A stretch of DNA of 25,696 nucleotides, taken from positions 1-25,696 of the forward strand of contig JBIIZD010000030.1 of NCBI GenBank assembly GCA_044346445.1, written 5' to 3'. Source of the DNA: CAISGS01 sp044346445. Lineage in GTDB: Bacteria; Pseudomonadota; Alphaproteobacteria; Caulobacterales; Caulobacteraceae. A program made the position numbers and the translations under genes. Shown here in pieces: positions 1-8,385 of the stretch (positions within the stretch are counted from its first letter, which is position 1; every line of letters starts with the position of its first letter). Below the pieces are notes generated by a model. That model worked only from the letters and a program-made list of their open reading frames with translations. It was not told the origin of the DNA and ran no database searches.

Positions 1-395
1 GCGGCGACCAAGGCCAGTTCTGCCGCCTGTTTCCAGTGCGCGTGGCTGACCTGACCCATGTCATAAAAGGCCGATTGGGTGTGTTGAATCAGAGTCTCGA
101 CGGCTTCTTGGGTATAGTGTTCGGCTTTCAGGCGGTCTTGCTCGGCGCCCACGCGCAACTGATCTTCAGCCAGGCGCGATTGCTCGGCATGGGCCAAGGC
201 TTCTTGCGCGGCAACGACCCGGTCTTGGGCCGCGGCCAGGGCGGATTTCTGACCTTTTGCGAAGAATTCATCCTGAATTTTTTCGACATCTTCGCGGGTA
301 AACAGCTGCTTTTGCCGGGGGGCAGGCACAAACCCCTCGCCGGTCTCCGAGAACTCGGTATCGAAAACAAATTTTTGTGGTGCAGTCTTGGTCAT
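1..395 (-). CDS. fliH: FliH/FlbE-like flagellar export protein (partial, C-terminus off the window)
   Basis: This reading frame is open from an ATG at 395 to the window edge, giving about 131 residues. The start MTKTAPQKFVFDTEFS leads into a stretch rich in Ala, Glu, Gln and Lys (roughly residues 35-95), which looks like the coiled coil of FliH-type proteins. FliH binds the export ATPase FliI and links it to the switch complex on the cytoplasmic face of the basal body. The identification rests mainly on position: it begins 10 nt after the fliG stop, in the order fliF-fliG-fliH, which matches Caulobacter (where the gene is called flbE). The sequence itself is poorly conserved in this family. 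The conserved C-terminal FliI-binding region is not in the window. Confidence 0.75.
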   Translation of the reverse strand, partial: MTKTAPQKFVFDTEFSETGEGFVPAPRQKQLFTREDVEKIQDEFFAKGQKSALAAAQDRVVAAQEALAHAEQSRLAEDQLRVGAEQDRLKAEHYTQEAVETLIQHTQSAFYDMGQVSHAHWKQAAELALVA

Positions 396-405
396 GTCAG
401 CGGCC

Positions 406-1440
406 CTAATAGATCAGCTCATCATCGCCGCCCTGGCTGGCGAGCATGATTTCACCGCGTGCGGCCAGTTCCTTGGCCGTCTGAACAACCGCCATCTGGG
501 CGGCATCGACATCCTTTAGCCGGACCGGCCCCATGTTTTGCATATCGTCCTTCATGATATTGGAGGCGCGCGCACTCATATTATTGAAGAACAGCTCTCT
601 GAGCGTGTCCGAAGACCCCTTGAGCGCCAGGGCCAATTGCTCACGATCTACTGCGCGCAACAGGGTCTGAACGCCGCCGGGATCGAGCTTGCGCAGGTCG
701 TCGAACACAAACATCAAGGCCCGAATGCGTTCGGCACTGTCCGAGGCGCGATCCTCCAGCGAGGTCAGGAAGCGCGCTTCGGTCTGGCGGTCGAAATTAT
801 TGAATATGTCCGCCATCAGCTCGTGGCTGTCGCGTTTGGAGGTCCGGGCCAGGTTGGACATGAATTCGCTGCGCAGGGTTTCCTCGATCTTGTCGAGAAT
901 ATCCTTTTGCACCGGCTCCATCCGCAACATCCGTGTGACGCATTCCAGTGCGAAGTCCTCGGGCAGGGCGGACAGGACCTTGGCGGCATGGTCGCTGCGG
1001 ATCTTGGACAGGACAACCGCGACGGTCTGGGGGTATTCGTTCTTCAGATAGTTGGCCAGCACGGTCTCGTTCACATTGGCCAACTTGTCCCACATGGTTC
1101 GACCCGCCGGACCGCGGATCTCCTCCATCAGGGCATCGACCTTGTCAGCCGGCAGAAAGCTGTGGAGCAGGCGCTGGGTCTGTTCATACGAGCCCATGAT
1201 CGCGCCGGTTGGTGACATGCCTGAGACAAATTCGATCAATATGTCTTCCACGACCGGGGCTGGAACAGTGCCCAGACCGGCCATGGCCAAGGATATTTCC
1301 TTGATCTCTTCTTCATCAAGACGGTCCCAGAGCGTGTGCTCCTCCTGACCAAGCGCCAGCATAACGACGGCAACCTTTTCCGAGCCGTTCAGGTCCGAGG
1401 TTTGGGCGATTTTCGTCTTTTCATCGGTGCGGCTCATCAT
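406..1440 (-). CDS. fliG: Flagellar motor switch protein FliG
   Basis: A 344-residue protein, the normal length for FliG. It forms the rotor ring between the MS ring (FliF) and FliM/FliN and contacts the stator to generate torque. The N-terminal segment NGSEKVAVVMLALGQEE (about 18-34) is the FliF-binding domain. The middle-domain motif, usually EHPQ, reads EYPQ at residues 135-138. The C-terminal torque domain is recognisable from FVFDDLRKLD and GPVRLKDVDAAQ. The start ATG overlaps the fliF stop by four bases (ATGA), so translation is probably coupled to fliF. Two Met codons are adjacent at the start; the first makes the overlap. Confidence 0.97.
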   Translation of the reverse strand: MMSRTDEKTKIAQTSDLNGSEKVAVVMLALGQEEHTLWDRLDEEEIKEISLAMAGLGTVPAPVVEDILIEFVSGMSPTGAIMGSYEQTQRLLHSFLPADKVDALMEEIRGPAGRTMWDKLANVNETVLANYLKNEYPQTVAVVLSKIRSDHAAKVLSALPEDFALECVTRMLRMEPVQKDILDKIEETLRSEFMSNLARTSKRDSHELMADIFNNFDRQTEARFLTSLEDRASDSAERIRALMFVFDDLRKLDPGGVQTLLRAVDREQLALALKGSSDTLRELFFNNMSARASNIMKDDMQNMGPVRLKDVDAAQMAVVQTAKELAARGEIMLASQGGDDELIY

Positions 1441-3086
1441 GTGGCTTCGTGCATCCAGCTGCGTAAGATGGCGATGGATTCATCGGGGTGTTGTTCAATG
1501 AAGGAGACAACGCGCTTGATCGAAGAGGTTTTGACCTGACCTTCCACCCGAGCAATATTGATCCGCCGGTCCAGATCGTCTGGGTCGAAGACTTGTGTAA
1601 GGCCTTCTTGGCTGTCTTCCTCATAGGTCAGCTGTCCCTGGGCGCCGCCCGCTGGACGTTCGAGCAGGGCTTGTCCTTCCAAAACTTCGCCGCGCCCAGG
1701 CTTGGGCCCTGCGATCATTGGCCGGATAACAAAGAAGATCACCAGGGCCGCCACGATCGCCAGAATGCCCAGTTCGGCTGCGCGCATAATGTCATTCTTG
1801 TCAAAACTGGATAGGAATGAGCTGGGCTTGATGTCCTGTTCGTCGCGGGTGAACTTGACATTATAGACGGTCACCTTGTCGCCCCGAGGCTCGCTATAGC
1901 CGACGGCAGAGCGGACCAGATCCTCAATTCGGCGCATTTCTTCGGCATTGCGCGGTACATAGGGCCCAGGCTTGCCATCCTTGCCGACCGACTGGGTGCC
2001 ATCGACGGCTACGGCCACTGACAGGCGCTTGATCTGGCCGGGGGCGGTCACGGTTGTGGTATCGAGCGACGAGATCTCATAATTGGTCGTCAGGTCGCGC
2101 TTGGCGCTGGAACTGTTGGCGCTGGCATTGGCGGGCTGGCCGGCATTGGGCTGGGTCTGGGTGCCGCCGGGAATATTATTGGAAACCGTGACCTGACCAT
2201 CGCTTGAGCTTGGCTCTTGCGCGTTTTCTTCACTGGTCTGGTTAGACCGCACCACTTGTCCGTCGGGGTCGTATTTTTTCTCTTGGGTGGTGACCTGGGA
2301 CTGGTCAAGATCAGCCGTGACATTGACGCGCACCTTGCCGGGGCCAACCACGCCTTCAATAAGATCGCGAACCTTGCGCCGGATGGATTCTTCGATCTCC
2401 AAACGGCGTTCATCACCGGCCGCTCCTAGGGTATCGCCGTCTTGGCCGCCGCCGAGCAGCTTGCCCTTCTGATCGACAATCGTAACCTTTTCAGGGGTCA
2501 GGCCGGGCACAGCACTGGCCACTAGGTTTTGCAAGGCGCGCACCTGTTCAGCGTTAGGCGTGCGGCCCGACACGCCAATTGTCACGGCCGCCGTTGGCGG
2601 TTGCGGGGCCTCCTCAAAAAGCTCGCGCTTGGGCATGGAGAGTTGGACGCGCGCAAAATTCACCCAGTCCTGAGAGCGGATTGTCCGGGCCAATTCACCC
2701 TCAAGCGCACGTTGGCGGTTCAGGTTCTGGACAAAATCGGTCTGGCCCAGAGCATTAGACTGGTCAAAGATTTCATAACCGACCGAGCCGGAGCTTGGCA
2801 GGCCCTTGCCTGCCAGTAACATGCGCGTCGAGCCAACCTTGTCGCGAGACACAAAAATCGCCGAACCGTCGCCCTTGGTCTCATACTTGATCCCGGCCTG
2901 ATCAAGGGCCTGGGTGATGGATGACGCTTCTTTGAGGTCAAGATTAGAATAGAGCAGGGACTGGGGCGGCTTTCCCAAATTGAAAGTCATAGCTATTAAA
3001 GTTGCAGAAACAGCCGCGGACACACCTATGATTGCCGCTAAGCGACCCAGGCCAAATCTTTGAAGACTTTGAAAAAACTGTTCCAA
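1437..3086 (-). CDS. fliF: Flagellar MS-ring protein FliF
   Basis: A 549-residue protein of typical FliF length, an inner-membrane protein that forms the MS ring on which the basal body is built. Transmembrane segments are visible near residues 15-36 and 440-462, enclosing the periplasmic ring-building domains. These include a Gly/Ser/Asn/Gln-rich low-complexity stretch at about 270-330. The C-terminus (SIKRVVSFIEQHPDESIAIL, then RSWMHE) is the cytoplasmic FliG-binding tail. The best start is TTG at 3086 (MEQFFQSLQRFG), with a weak AAGG upstream. The frame stays open further upstream, so the start is not certain. It is the first gene of fliF-fliG-fliH and is preceded by nested inverted repeats. 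Confidence 0.96.
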   Translation of the reverse strand: MEQFFQSLQRFGLGRLAAIIGVSAAVSATLIAMTFNLGKPPQSLLYSNLDLKEASSITQALDQAGIKYETKGDGSAIFVSRDKVGSTRMLLAGKGLPSSGSVGYEIFDQSNALGQTDFVQNLNRQRALEGELARTIRSQDWVNFARVQLSMPKRELFEEAPQPPTAAVTIGVSGRTPNAEQVRALQNLVASAVPGLTPEKVTIVDQKGKLLGGGQDGDTLGAAGDERRLEIEESIRRKVRDLIEGVVGPGKVRVNVTADLDQSQVTTQEKKYDPDGQVVRSNQTSEENAQEPSSSDGQVTVSNNIPGGTQTQPNAGQPANASANSSSAKRDLTTNYEISSLDTTTVTAPGQIKRLSVAVAVDGTQSVGKDGKPGPYVPRNAEEMRRIEDLVRSAVGYSEPRGDKVTVYNVKFTRDEQDIKPSSFLSSFDKNDIMRAAELGILAIVAALVIFFVIRPMIAGPKPGRGEVLEGQALLERPAGGAQGQLTYEEDSQEGLTQVFDPDDLDRRINIARVEGQVKTSSIKRVVSFIEQHPDESIAILRSWMHEAT

Positions 3087-3115
3087 CGCTAAGCCCTTGT
3101 CGAGCGGCGATCCTA

Positions 3116-3179
3116 ACCGCCGCCACTAGGCAAGATTTACCCAGCCTAGGGTAAATGAAGGCTTAAGCGGCGCGGCGGT
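3116..3179. repeat. Nested inverted repeats upstream of fliF
   Basis: An outer pair, ACCGCCGC (3116-3123) and GCGGCGGT (3172-3179), encloses a perfect inner pair, ATTTACCC (3135-3142) and GGGTAAAT (3149-3156), with a 6-base centre. The block fills the gap between the DUF4169 stop and the fliF start, both on the minus strand. It could be a terminator hairpin for the fumC unit, though no T-run follows. It could also be an operator for the flagellar promoter. The sequence alone does not decide this. Confidence 0.5.
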
Positions 3180-3180
3180 G

Positions 3181-3357
3181 TCAGGGCTCTCTTTTGGACT
3201 GGCTCAGTTTTTCGGCCATCTTATCGGCCTCAAATTGGCGAGCCACCTTAGCCGCCTTGGTTTGGCCAAAGCGGGCACGGTTTTGCCGGGCCTTGGCCTC
3301 ATCAGCGGCCTTGGCGGCGGATTTACGCGCCTTGTTGAGATTGATCAGGTCAGCCAC
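3181..3357 (-). CDS. DUF4169 family small protein
   Basis: A 58-residue frame starting with GTG: VADLINLNKARKSAAKAADE, then an alternating Lys/Ala/Glu helix with QNRARFGQTKAAK near residues 25-37. The opening (A/G)D-(L/I)INLxxARK and the NRARFGxTKA core match the alphaproteobacterial DUF4169 family, small basic proteins with no known function. The gene starts 16 nt after the fumC stop on the same strand, and fumC/DUF4169 adjacency is usual in Alphaproteobacteria. No ATG in this frame gives a longer product. A longer opposite-strand frame covers the same DNA but resembles nothing. Confidence 0.8.
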   Translation of the reverse strand: MADLINLNKARKSAAKAADEAKARQNRARFGQTKAAKVARQFEADKMAEKLSQSKREP

Positions 3358-3373
3358 GGGCGGTCTTTTCAGC

Positions 3374-4765
3374 CTAGCCAGGAGAGATCATGGTTTCGGG
3401 CCGCACCACGGCGTCAAACTCTGCGTCTGTAACATAGCCACCACCGACGGCCTCCTGGCGCAAGGTCGTGCCGTTCTTGTGCGCCGTCTTGGCGATCTTG
3501 GCGGCATTATCATAGCCGATCTTGGGGGCAAGCGCGGTGACCAGCATCAAGGAACGCTCAAGCGCCGCCTGGATATTGTCGCGCCGCGCCTCAATCCCGA
3601 CCACGCAATTATCGGTAAAGGAAATGGCCGCATCGGCCATCAGTCGCACGGACTGCAAGAAATTATAGGCCATGACCGGATTAAACACATTCAGCTCGAA
3701 ATGGCCCTGACTGCCCGCCACGGTCATGGTGGTCTGGTTGCCAAACACCTGGGCGCAGACCATGGTCAGGGCCTCGCACTGGGTTGGATTGACCTTGCCC
3801 GGCATGATCGAGGAGCCGGGCTCGTTTTCCGGCAAGGAGAGTTCGCCAAGGCCAGAGCGCGGACCTGAGCCAAGGAAGCGAATATCATTGGCAATCTTGA
3901 ACAGGGCTGCTGCCGCTGAATTGATCGCGCCGTGACCAAACACCAGGGCGTCATGGGCGGCCAGGGCCTCGAACTTGTTGGGGGCAGTGGTGAAGCCAAG
4001 GCCGGTAATGGCGGCAATACGCTCGGCAACCTTTTCGGCAAAGCCGACTGGGGCATTCAGGCCAGTACCCACTGCGGTGCCGCCCTGGGCCAGTTCCAGA
4101 ATACCGGGCAGGGTCATTTCGATCCGGGCAATGGCATTGGCGACCTGCTGGGCATAGCCGGAAAACTCTTGGCCAAGCGTCAGGGGCGTGGCGTCCTGGG
4201 TATGGGTGCGGCCAATCTTGATAATGTCCTTAAACGCGTCCTGCTTGGCCACCAGAGCCGTGTGCAGGTGTTTTAGGGCTGGGATCAGGTCGTGAACGAC
4301 TTGTTCTGCCGCCGCAATATGCATCGCGGTTGGATAGGTATCGTTGGACGACTGGCTCATATTGACATGGTCATTGGGATGAACTGGCTTTTTTGAGCCC
4401 ATTTCCCCGCCCAGCATCTCAATGGCGCGGTTGGAGATCACCTCATTGGCATTCATATTGGACTGGGTGCCAGAGCCGGTCTGCCAGACCACCAGCGGGA
4501 AATGATCGTTCAGCTTGCCATCGATCACTTCTTGCGCCGCAGTGACAATGGTGGCGGACAGTTTGGGATCAAGGCGGCCAAGGGCAGTATTGGCTTCGGC
4601 GGCGGCGCGCTTGACAATGCCAAGGGCGCGCACGACCGCTAGGGGCTGGCGCTCCCAACCGATCTTGAAATTGCCGATTGACCGCTGTGACTGCGCGCCC
4701 CAATAGCGGCTGGCATCGACCTCGATTGGGCCAAATGTATCGGTTTCGTTACGGGTTGCGGTCAT
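3374..4765 (-). CDS. fumC: Fumarate hydratase, class II
   Basis: A 463-residue, iron-independent fumarase that interconverts fumarate and L-malate in the TCA cycle in the cytosol, active as a homotetramer. The fumarase/aspartase signature GSSIMPGKVN lies at residues 317-326 and includes the catalytic Ser318 of the flexible loop. The substrate-binding motifs TGSGTQSNMN (about 96-105), HPNDHVN (129-135) and RTHTQ with His188 are all intact. Length and motif order are normal. The start MTATRNETDTFGPIEVD is typical. The DUF4169 gene follows on the same strand. Confidence 0.98.
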   Translation of the reverse strand: MTATRNETDTFGPIEVDASRYWGAQSQRSIGNFKIGWERQPLAVVRALGIVKRAAAEANTALGRLDPKLSATIVTAAQEVIDGKLNDHFPLVVWQTGSGTQSNMNANEVISNRAIEMLGGEMGSKKPVHPNDHVNMSQSSNDTYPTAMHIAAAEQVVHDLIPALKHLHTALVAKQDAFKDIIKIGRTHTQDATPLTLGQEFSGYAQQVANAIARIEMTLPGILELAQGGTAVGTGLNAPVGFAEKVAERIAAITGLGFTTAPNKFEALAAHDALVFGHGAINSAAAALFKIANDIRFLGSGPRSGLGELSLPENEPGSSIMPGKVNPTQCEALTMVCAQVFGNQTTMTVAGSQGHFELNVFNPVMAYNFLQSVRLMADAAISFTDNCVVGIEARRDNIQAALERSLMLVTALAPKIGYDNAAKIAKTAHKNGTTLRQEAVGGGYVTDAEFDAVVRPETMISPG

Positions 4766-4887
4766 CGGATCAGTCCCAGGGCAAGGTGGCGTGTTCAGGT
4801 GTGAAAGGGGTTTATCGCTGAAGGCGGCTTCTGCAAAGTCGCCATTGCACTCTGGGCATCTGGCTCAGGGGTCGTTATCAGTAGGTC

Positions 4888-5271
4888 ATGACTGAGAACT
4901 GGACCGGCAAGGGCAAGGTGAGGGCGCGCGAGATCGACGGCGGGCTTGAAATCACCATTGAGGGCCTGACGACACAGGCCAAGTATTACAAGCCCCTGGT
5001 GCATGAATTTTTCCGCAAGGAATGGCGCGCAAGCCGCCCGTCGTGGGGGGAATATGTCGTCGAGATCGGCATGGACTATATTGGCGAGCCGCCCTGGATG
5101 GATCTGGATAATCTGGCCAAGGCCCTGCTGGATGCGGTTAAGGGCTAAGCGTTTCACGATGATGCCCAGGTGGCCAGACTGGTGGTCGAGCGTCAGGCCT
5201 CTGGCCGCGAAGGCATAACCATCCGTATTGCCCGGCGCGGCGACCTGCCGGCCATGCCGGGCCTGCGTTAA
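4888..5271 (+). pseudogene. RusA-family Holliday junction resolvase interrupted by an in-frame TAA
   Basis: From ATG 4888 the frame runs 86 codons to TAA (5146-5148), and the same frame stays open to a second TAA at 5269-5271. The two parts join as MDLDNLAKALLDAVKG-stop-AFHDDAQVARL. This matches the RusA pattern DLDNL-KA--DA----F-DDAQV, in which the paired Asp residues and the later DDAQ Asp form the metal site of these crossover-junction endonucleases. The short 86-residue product would lose the DDAQ part and so should be inactive. No frameshift or second lesion is seen. The cause could be a recent nonsense mutation, a sequencing error or readthrough. TAG at 4882 fixes ATG 4888 as the start. 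Confidence 0.75.
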
Positions 5272-5274
5272 GCC

Positions 5275-7431
5275 CTAGGCACTCCAAGGCTCCAGCCCGC
5301 CGCGCAGGGCCAGCAATATGGCAAACAGCGTAAAGATCAGCACGGTAGCGGTGAATCTGAGTTTACGCCCCGTGCTCCAGCTATCCTGACGGCGGCCACC
5401 CATCCAAACGGCGGGACTAAGGCCAATCGTTGCCAGGGTGAGCAAAGCGGCAAGCAAGGCGCAAGACGAGGCCAAGGTCACTTTCAAGTTCGGCCAGTCA
5501 AAGAATATGCGTGTCACATCAGACGCCGACACCGCCCAAGCCCCGAACAGGCAGATTGAGGCGATCCATAGGCCCGCCGCCGAGCCCTGCAGCCAATGCG
5601 CCTGACTTTGCGGCTTGGTTTGGCGATAGTCCGGGCGGCGACCACTGAACTGGCCGATGAACAAAAACAGTCCAGCCAAAACCGTCAAGCCTGCCATCAG
5701 GCCTAAGGCCGCATTGCTTTGCCAAAACCCGATGCGTTCAAAGGTCATGCTACCGAGTGGGTCATAATACCTAACGGCTCGGTCGCCGACCCTAGCAAAC
5801 CGCACTTGCTCGGGATCATTAAGTCGCGACAGCCAGCCTGGCTTTTGGCTCAGGCGGTAAGCCTTTTCGCCATTCATAGATTTGATCAACACTTGGCCGT
5901 CGGGTGAGACCTCGACGGTGGATTCCCCGATCACGGTTCCCACCAGTTTTTCCAAGCCGCCATAGGCGCGTCGGGTTGATCGATAGGTGCCGTTATAGAC
6001 CTGGCCCTGCCCGATAAGCTGAGCGGAGCCGGACAATTGGCTCGTGACCGGGCTGGCATAGAATCGGCCAATAATCTGGCCGGGCAGGGCCATGACCAGA
6101 TCCTGTCCCGTACCGGTATTGGTCGCCACAAATATGCCAAGCCCCAATTGCGGCACGGTGACCATATTGGACATGAACATCAAGGTTGCGCCCGAATGCC
6201 CCTGGCCGCGAAAGCCGCCGGGCAGGGCATAGTCGATAAATCCATGGTTCCAGCTATTTTGACTAAGGGCCGGGCGGATGAGGGGGGTCTGGAAGGCCCT
6301 GGCCGTTGCAGGGCCATAGATGATCGCGCCGTCCAGATTGCCGCCATTGAGGATCATCTGCATATAGCGGCCCATATCGGCGGCCGTGGCGCTGCCAGAG
6401 CCAGCCGGGCCGATCTGGCTGACATATTCGAACGGGCGCGTTTCAAACCGGCCACCGGTCCAGACAAAGCCTTGCGACAGCTGACGCGCAAGCTCAGCGC
6501 GCATGGGGGCGGGCAGGCCCTGTGTCTGGGGGTAGGGTTCGCGCAAGGTCATGTGGTTAAGGCCAAGCTTGCCGATAATCTGGCGCTCGACATACTGCTC
6601 AAAGGTCTGGCCCGTGACATGGGCGACAATCTCGCCGGCCAGGGCGGCACCATAATTGGAATAGGTCGGAAAGGTTCCGGCTTCCCGCACCCGCTTGGGG
6701 CGTTCTTGGCGCAAATAGGTGGCAAGCGAGCGCACCCGGCTGGGGTCCTGCTCGAAAAGCTGTCCTAGGGCACGATCTTCAAAGCCGGTGGTGTGGGCCA
6801 TCAGGTCCCGCACCCGGATCGGTCTGGAAAAGCCCTGATCGGGTATCTGCAAGGCTGCTGGCAGATAGATATTGATCGGCGCGTCAAGCCGCACCTTTCC
6901 AGCCTCGACCTGCTGCATCAGGGCAATCCAGGTCAAGGTCTTGGAAATCGAGGCGAGGCGGAACAGGGTCTGGTCGGGATCGACGGGCCGGGCGGGGCTG
7001 GCCTGCGCCAGGCCATAACCCTTTTTCATCACCACCTGGCCGTTTTGCACGACAATCACCACGGCCCCGGCAATATGGTCTGCCTCAAGGCTGCGCCAGA
7101 CATAGCCATCGACAAAGTTTTGCAAATCTGACGGCAGCAAGGCTTGGCCGGGCGTTAAAAGCGCAGAGGCCGCCGGGGTCAGGGGTTGAACGAAACTGAC
7201 CTCAGCCGGGTTGGCCTTGGGGACCACTCGCGCGCCGCTGCGATAAGGATAGGTCCGCCTTATGGCAGAGGAGGGCGGCGGCGGGGCGGTTTCGGTGGGG
7301 GCGGCAAGCTCGGTCGAGGCGGGCGCTGAATCGGTGTTTGGCACCGTGGTCTGAGCTTGGCCATAGAGCGGGGCAAAGGACACAAGAACGGCCAGCAGGC
7401 AGGCTCGAATAAGTCTTGGTGCCACGATCAT
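5275..7431 (-). CDS. Secreted serine beta-lactamase-like hydrolase with C-terminal membrane domain
   Basis: A 718-residue protein. An N-terminal signal peptide (about 1-26, ending YGQAQ) is followed by a Pro/Ala/Thr-rich linker. A class C beta-lactamase/PBP4*-type domain then spans about 100-445. Catalytic motifs are SISK (161-164), YSN (257-259) and HSG (412-414), so Ser161 should be the nucleophile and Lys164 and Tyr257 the base system. About 120 residues of beta-rich sequence follow, and then four probable transmembrane helices (about 570-715). Family members include D-amino-acid peptidases, esterases and lactamases; the substrate cannot be read from the sequence. It is last in a minus-strand run after sspB, a thioesterase and a C13 peptidase, with 129 nt before it. 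Confidence 0.88.
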   Translation of the reverse strand: MIVAPRLIRACLLAVLVSFAPLYGQAQTTVPNTDSAPASTELAAPTETAPPPPSSAIRRTYPYRSGARVVPKANPAEVSFVQPLTPAASALLTPGQALLPSDLQNFVDGYVWRSLEADHIAGAVVIVVQNGQVVMKKGYGLAQASPARPVDPDQTLFRLASISKTLTWIALMQQVEAGKVRLDAPINIYLPAALQIPDQGFSRPIRVRDLMAHTTGFEDRALGQLFEQDPSRVRSLATYLRQERPKRVREAGTFPTYSNYGAALAGEIVAHVTGQTFEQYVERQIIGKLGLNHMTLREPYPQTQGLPAPMRAELARQLSQGFVWTGGRFETRPFEYVSQIGPAGSGSATAADMGRYMQMILNGGNLDGAIIYGPATARAFQTPLIRPALSQNSWNHGFIDYALPGGFRGQGHSGATLMFMSNMVTVPQLGLGIFVATNTGTGQDLVMALPGQIIGRFYASPVTSQLSGSAQLIGQGQVYNGTYRSTRRAYGGLEKLVGTVIGESTVEVSPDGQVLIKSMNGEKAYRLSQKPGWLSRLNDPEQVRFARVGDRAVRYYDPLGSMTFERIGFWQSNAALGLMAGLTVLAGLFLFIGQFSGRRPDYRQTKPQSQAHWLQGSAAGLWIASICLFGAWAVSASDVTRIFFDWPNLKVTLASSCALLAALLTLATIGLSPAVWMGGRRQDSWSTGRKLRFTATVLIFTLFAILLALRGGLEPWSA

Positions 7432-7560
7432 GCTGAAATCCCTTGAGGGGGGGCACCATGCCCTGACGGTATCGGTCGTCCAGGTTGACCTGATTCTTCT
7501 TACGCCAATGTTCGAACCGGATGCATCCCTAATCAGAAGTATTTTTGTTAGCCCTTCGGG

Positions 7561-8373
7561 TTATGGCTTGGCAGAGCGCGGCGGCGGCATTTGCAGTTGC
7601 AGCAGCGTCAGCAAGGGGCGAATTTGCGCGCCGAGATACAATTGCGGCTCCGAGGCCAGATCCACGCCCGTGGCTTGCTCGCGCAAGGCAATACAGGTCC
7701 GAACCTGACTGGCCAGCCTGGTAAAATCCTGAGCCTCGGAAATCTGCGACAAAAAGCAGGTGTCAAAATAGGTATAGAGATCCGCTTCTCCGCAACCAAA
7801 CGAGGTCCGGTCGGAGCGGGCGGCGGTGAAAATCATCCGGTTTGGCCGCGCCAAGGGATTGACGAACACACCGGAAAAGCAGGCGCTTACAATGGCAATG
7901 GTCGGCTTTTGCCCGCAGGTCTGGTCCAGCAGCGCCCCTAGCATGGCGGGCGTCAGTATCCTTTCGCCAAATATAATGCCCAACGGATCGCCATGCGAGG
8001 TGATATAGATGAGACAGCCGCCGGACTTGGGCGCGGCGTCTCGGAGGGCATCAGACAGGTTCTTAAGATTGGTCTTCAAAGGTTTTGCCGTCGGATACCG
8101 GCCGGGCCGAACCGAAAACTGGCTAATGTTCTGGGGTTCAAATCCAGCCGAACTTAGCGCCTGGGCAATATCGCGTCGGCCATTATCGAAGACTTCTGAC
8201 GGTGCGCCGCCATGGGCATGCCAGTCGCCGGCTACCACAAAACCGGTCCAGTCGGCAAAATCGGCACGGGGCGGTGCTGGCTGTGCATGACTGGGATTGA
8301 GGCCCCAAAACAGCAAGGCCAAGCCTAAGGCAATCTGGCCCAATGTCTGACTTAACCGAAGTGATGCCCCCAT
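7561..8373 (-). CDS. Secreted C13 family (legumain-like) cysteine peptidase
   Basis: A 270-residue protein with a signal peptide (about 1-30, cut near SHAQP). The core has the clan CD His-Cys pair: TSHGD with His127, and VSACFSG with Cys165, each after a hydrophobic strand (CLIYI and TIAIV). This is the caspase/legumain arrangement as found in bacterial peptidase C13 proteins. It probably cleaves proteins or peptides outside the cytoplasm; legumains prefer Asn, but specificity cannot be inferred here. ATG 8373 lies 12 nt after the thioesterase stop, with AAGGGG just ahead of it. Co-transcription with sspB and the thioesterase is likely. Confidence 0.85.
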   Translation of the reverse strand: MGASLRLSQTLGQIALGLALLFWGLNPSHAQPAPPRADFADWTGFVVAGDWHAHGGAPSEVFDNGRRDIAQALSSAGFEPQNISQFSVRPGRYPTAKPLKTNLKNLSDALRDAAPKSGGCLIYITSHGDPLGIIFGERILTPAMLGALLDQTCGQKPTIAIVSACFSGVFVNPLARPNRMIFTAARSDRTSFGCGEADLYTYFDTCFLSQISEAQDFTRLASQVRTCIALREQATGVDLASEPQLYLGAQIRPLLTLLQLQMPPPRSAKP

Positions 8374-8385
8374 CCCTTAATCCCC

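Noticed and set aside
3194..3868. Long plus-strand frame of 224 codons opposite fumC and DUF4169
   Set aside because: It lies antisense to fumC, whose motifs are complete, and its protein shows no family features.
4795..5157. Minus-strand 120-codon frame overlapping the resolvase gene
   Set aside because: The plus strand carries clear RusA motifs; the minus product resembles nothing.
7543..7563. Possible terminator hairpin after the C13 peptidase stop (CCC-GAA-GGG)
   Set aside because: The stem is only three GC pairs with a mismatch next, and no T-run follows on the minus strand.
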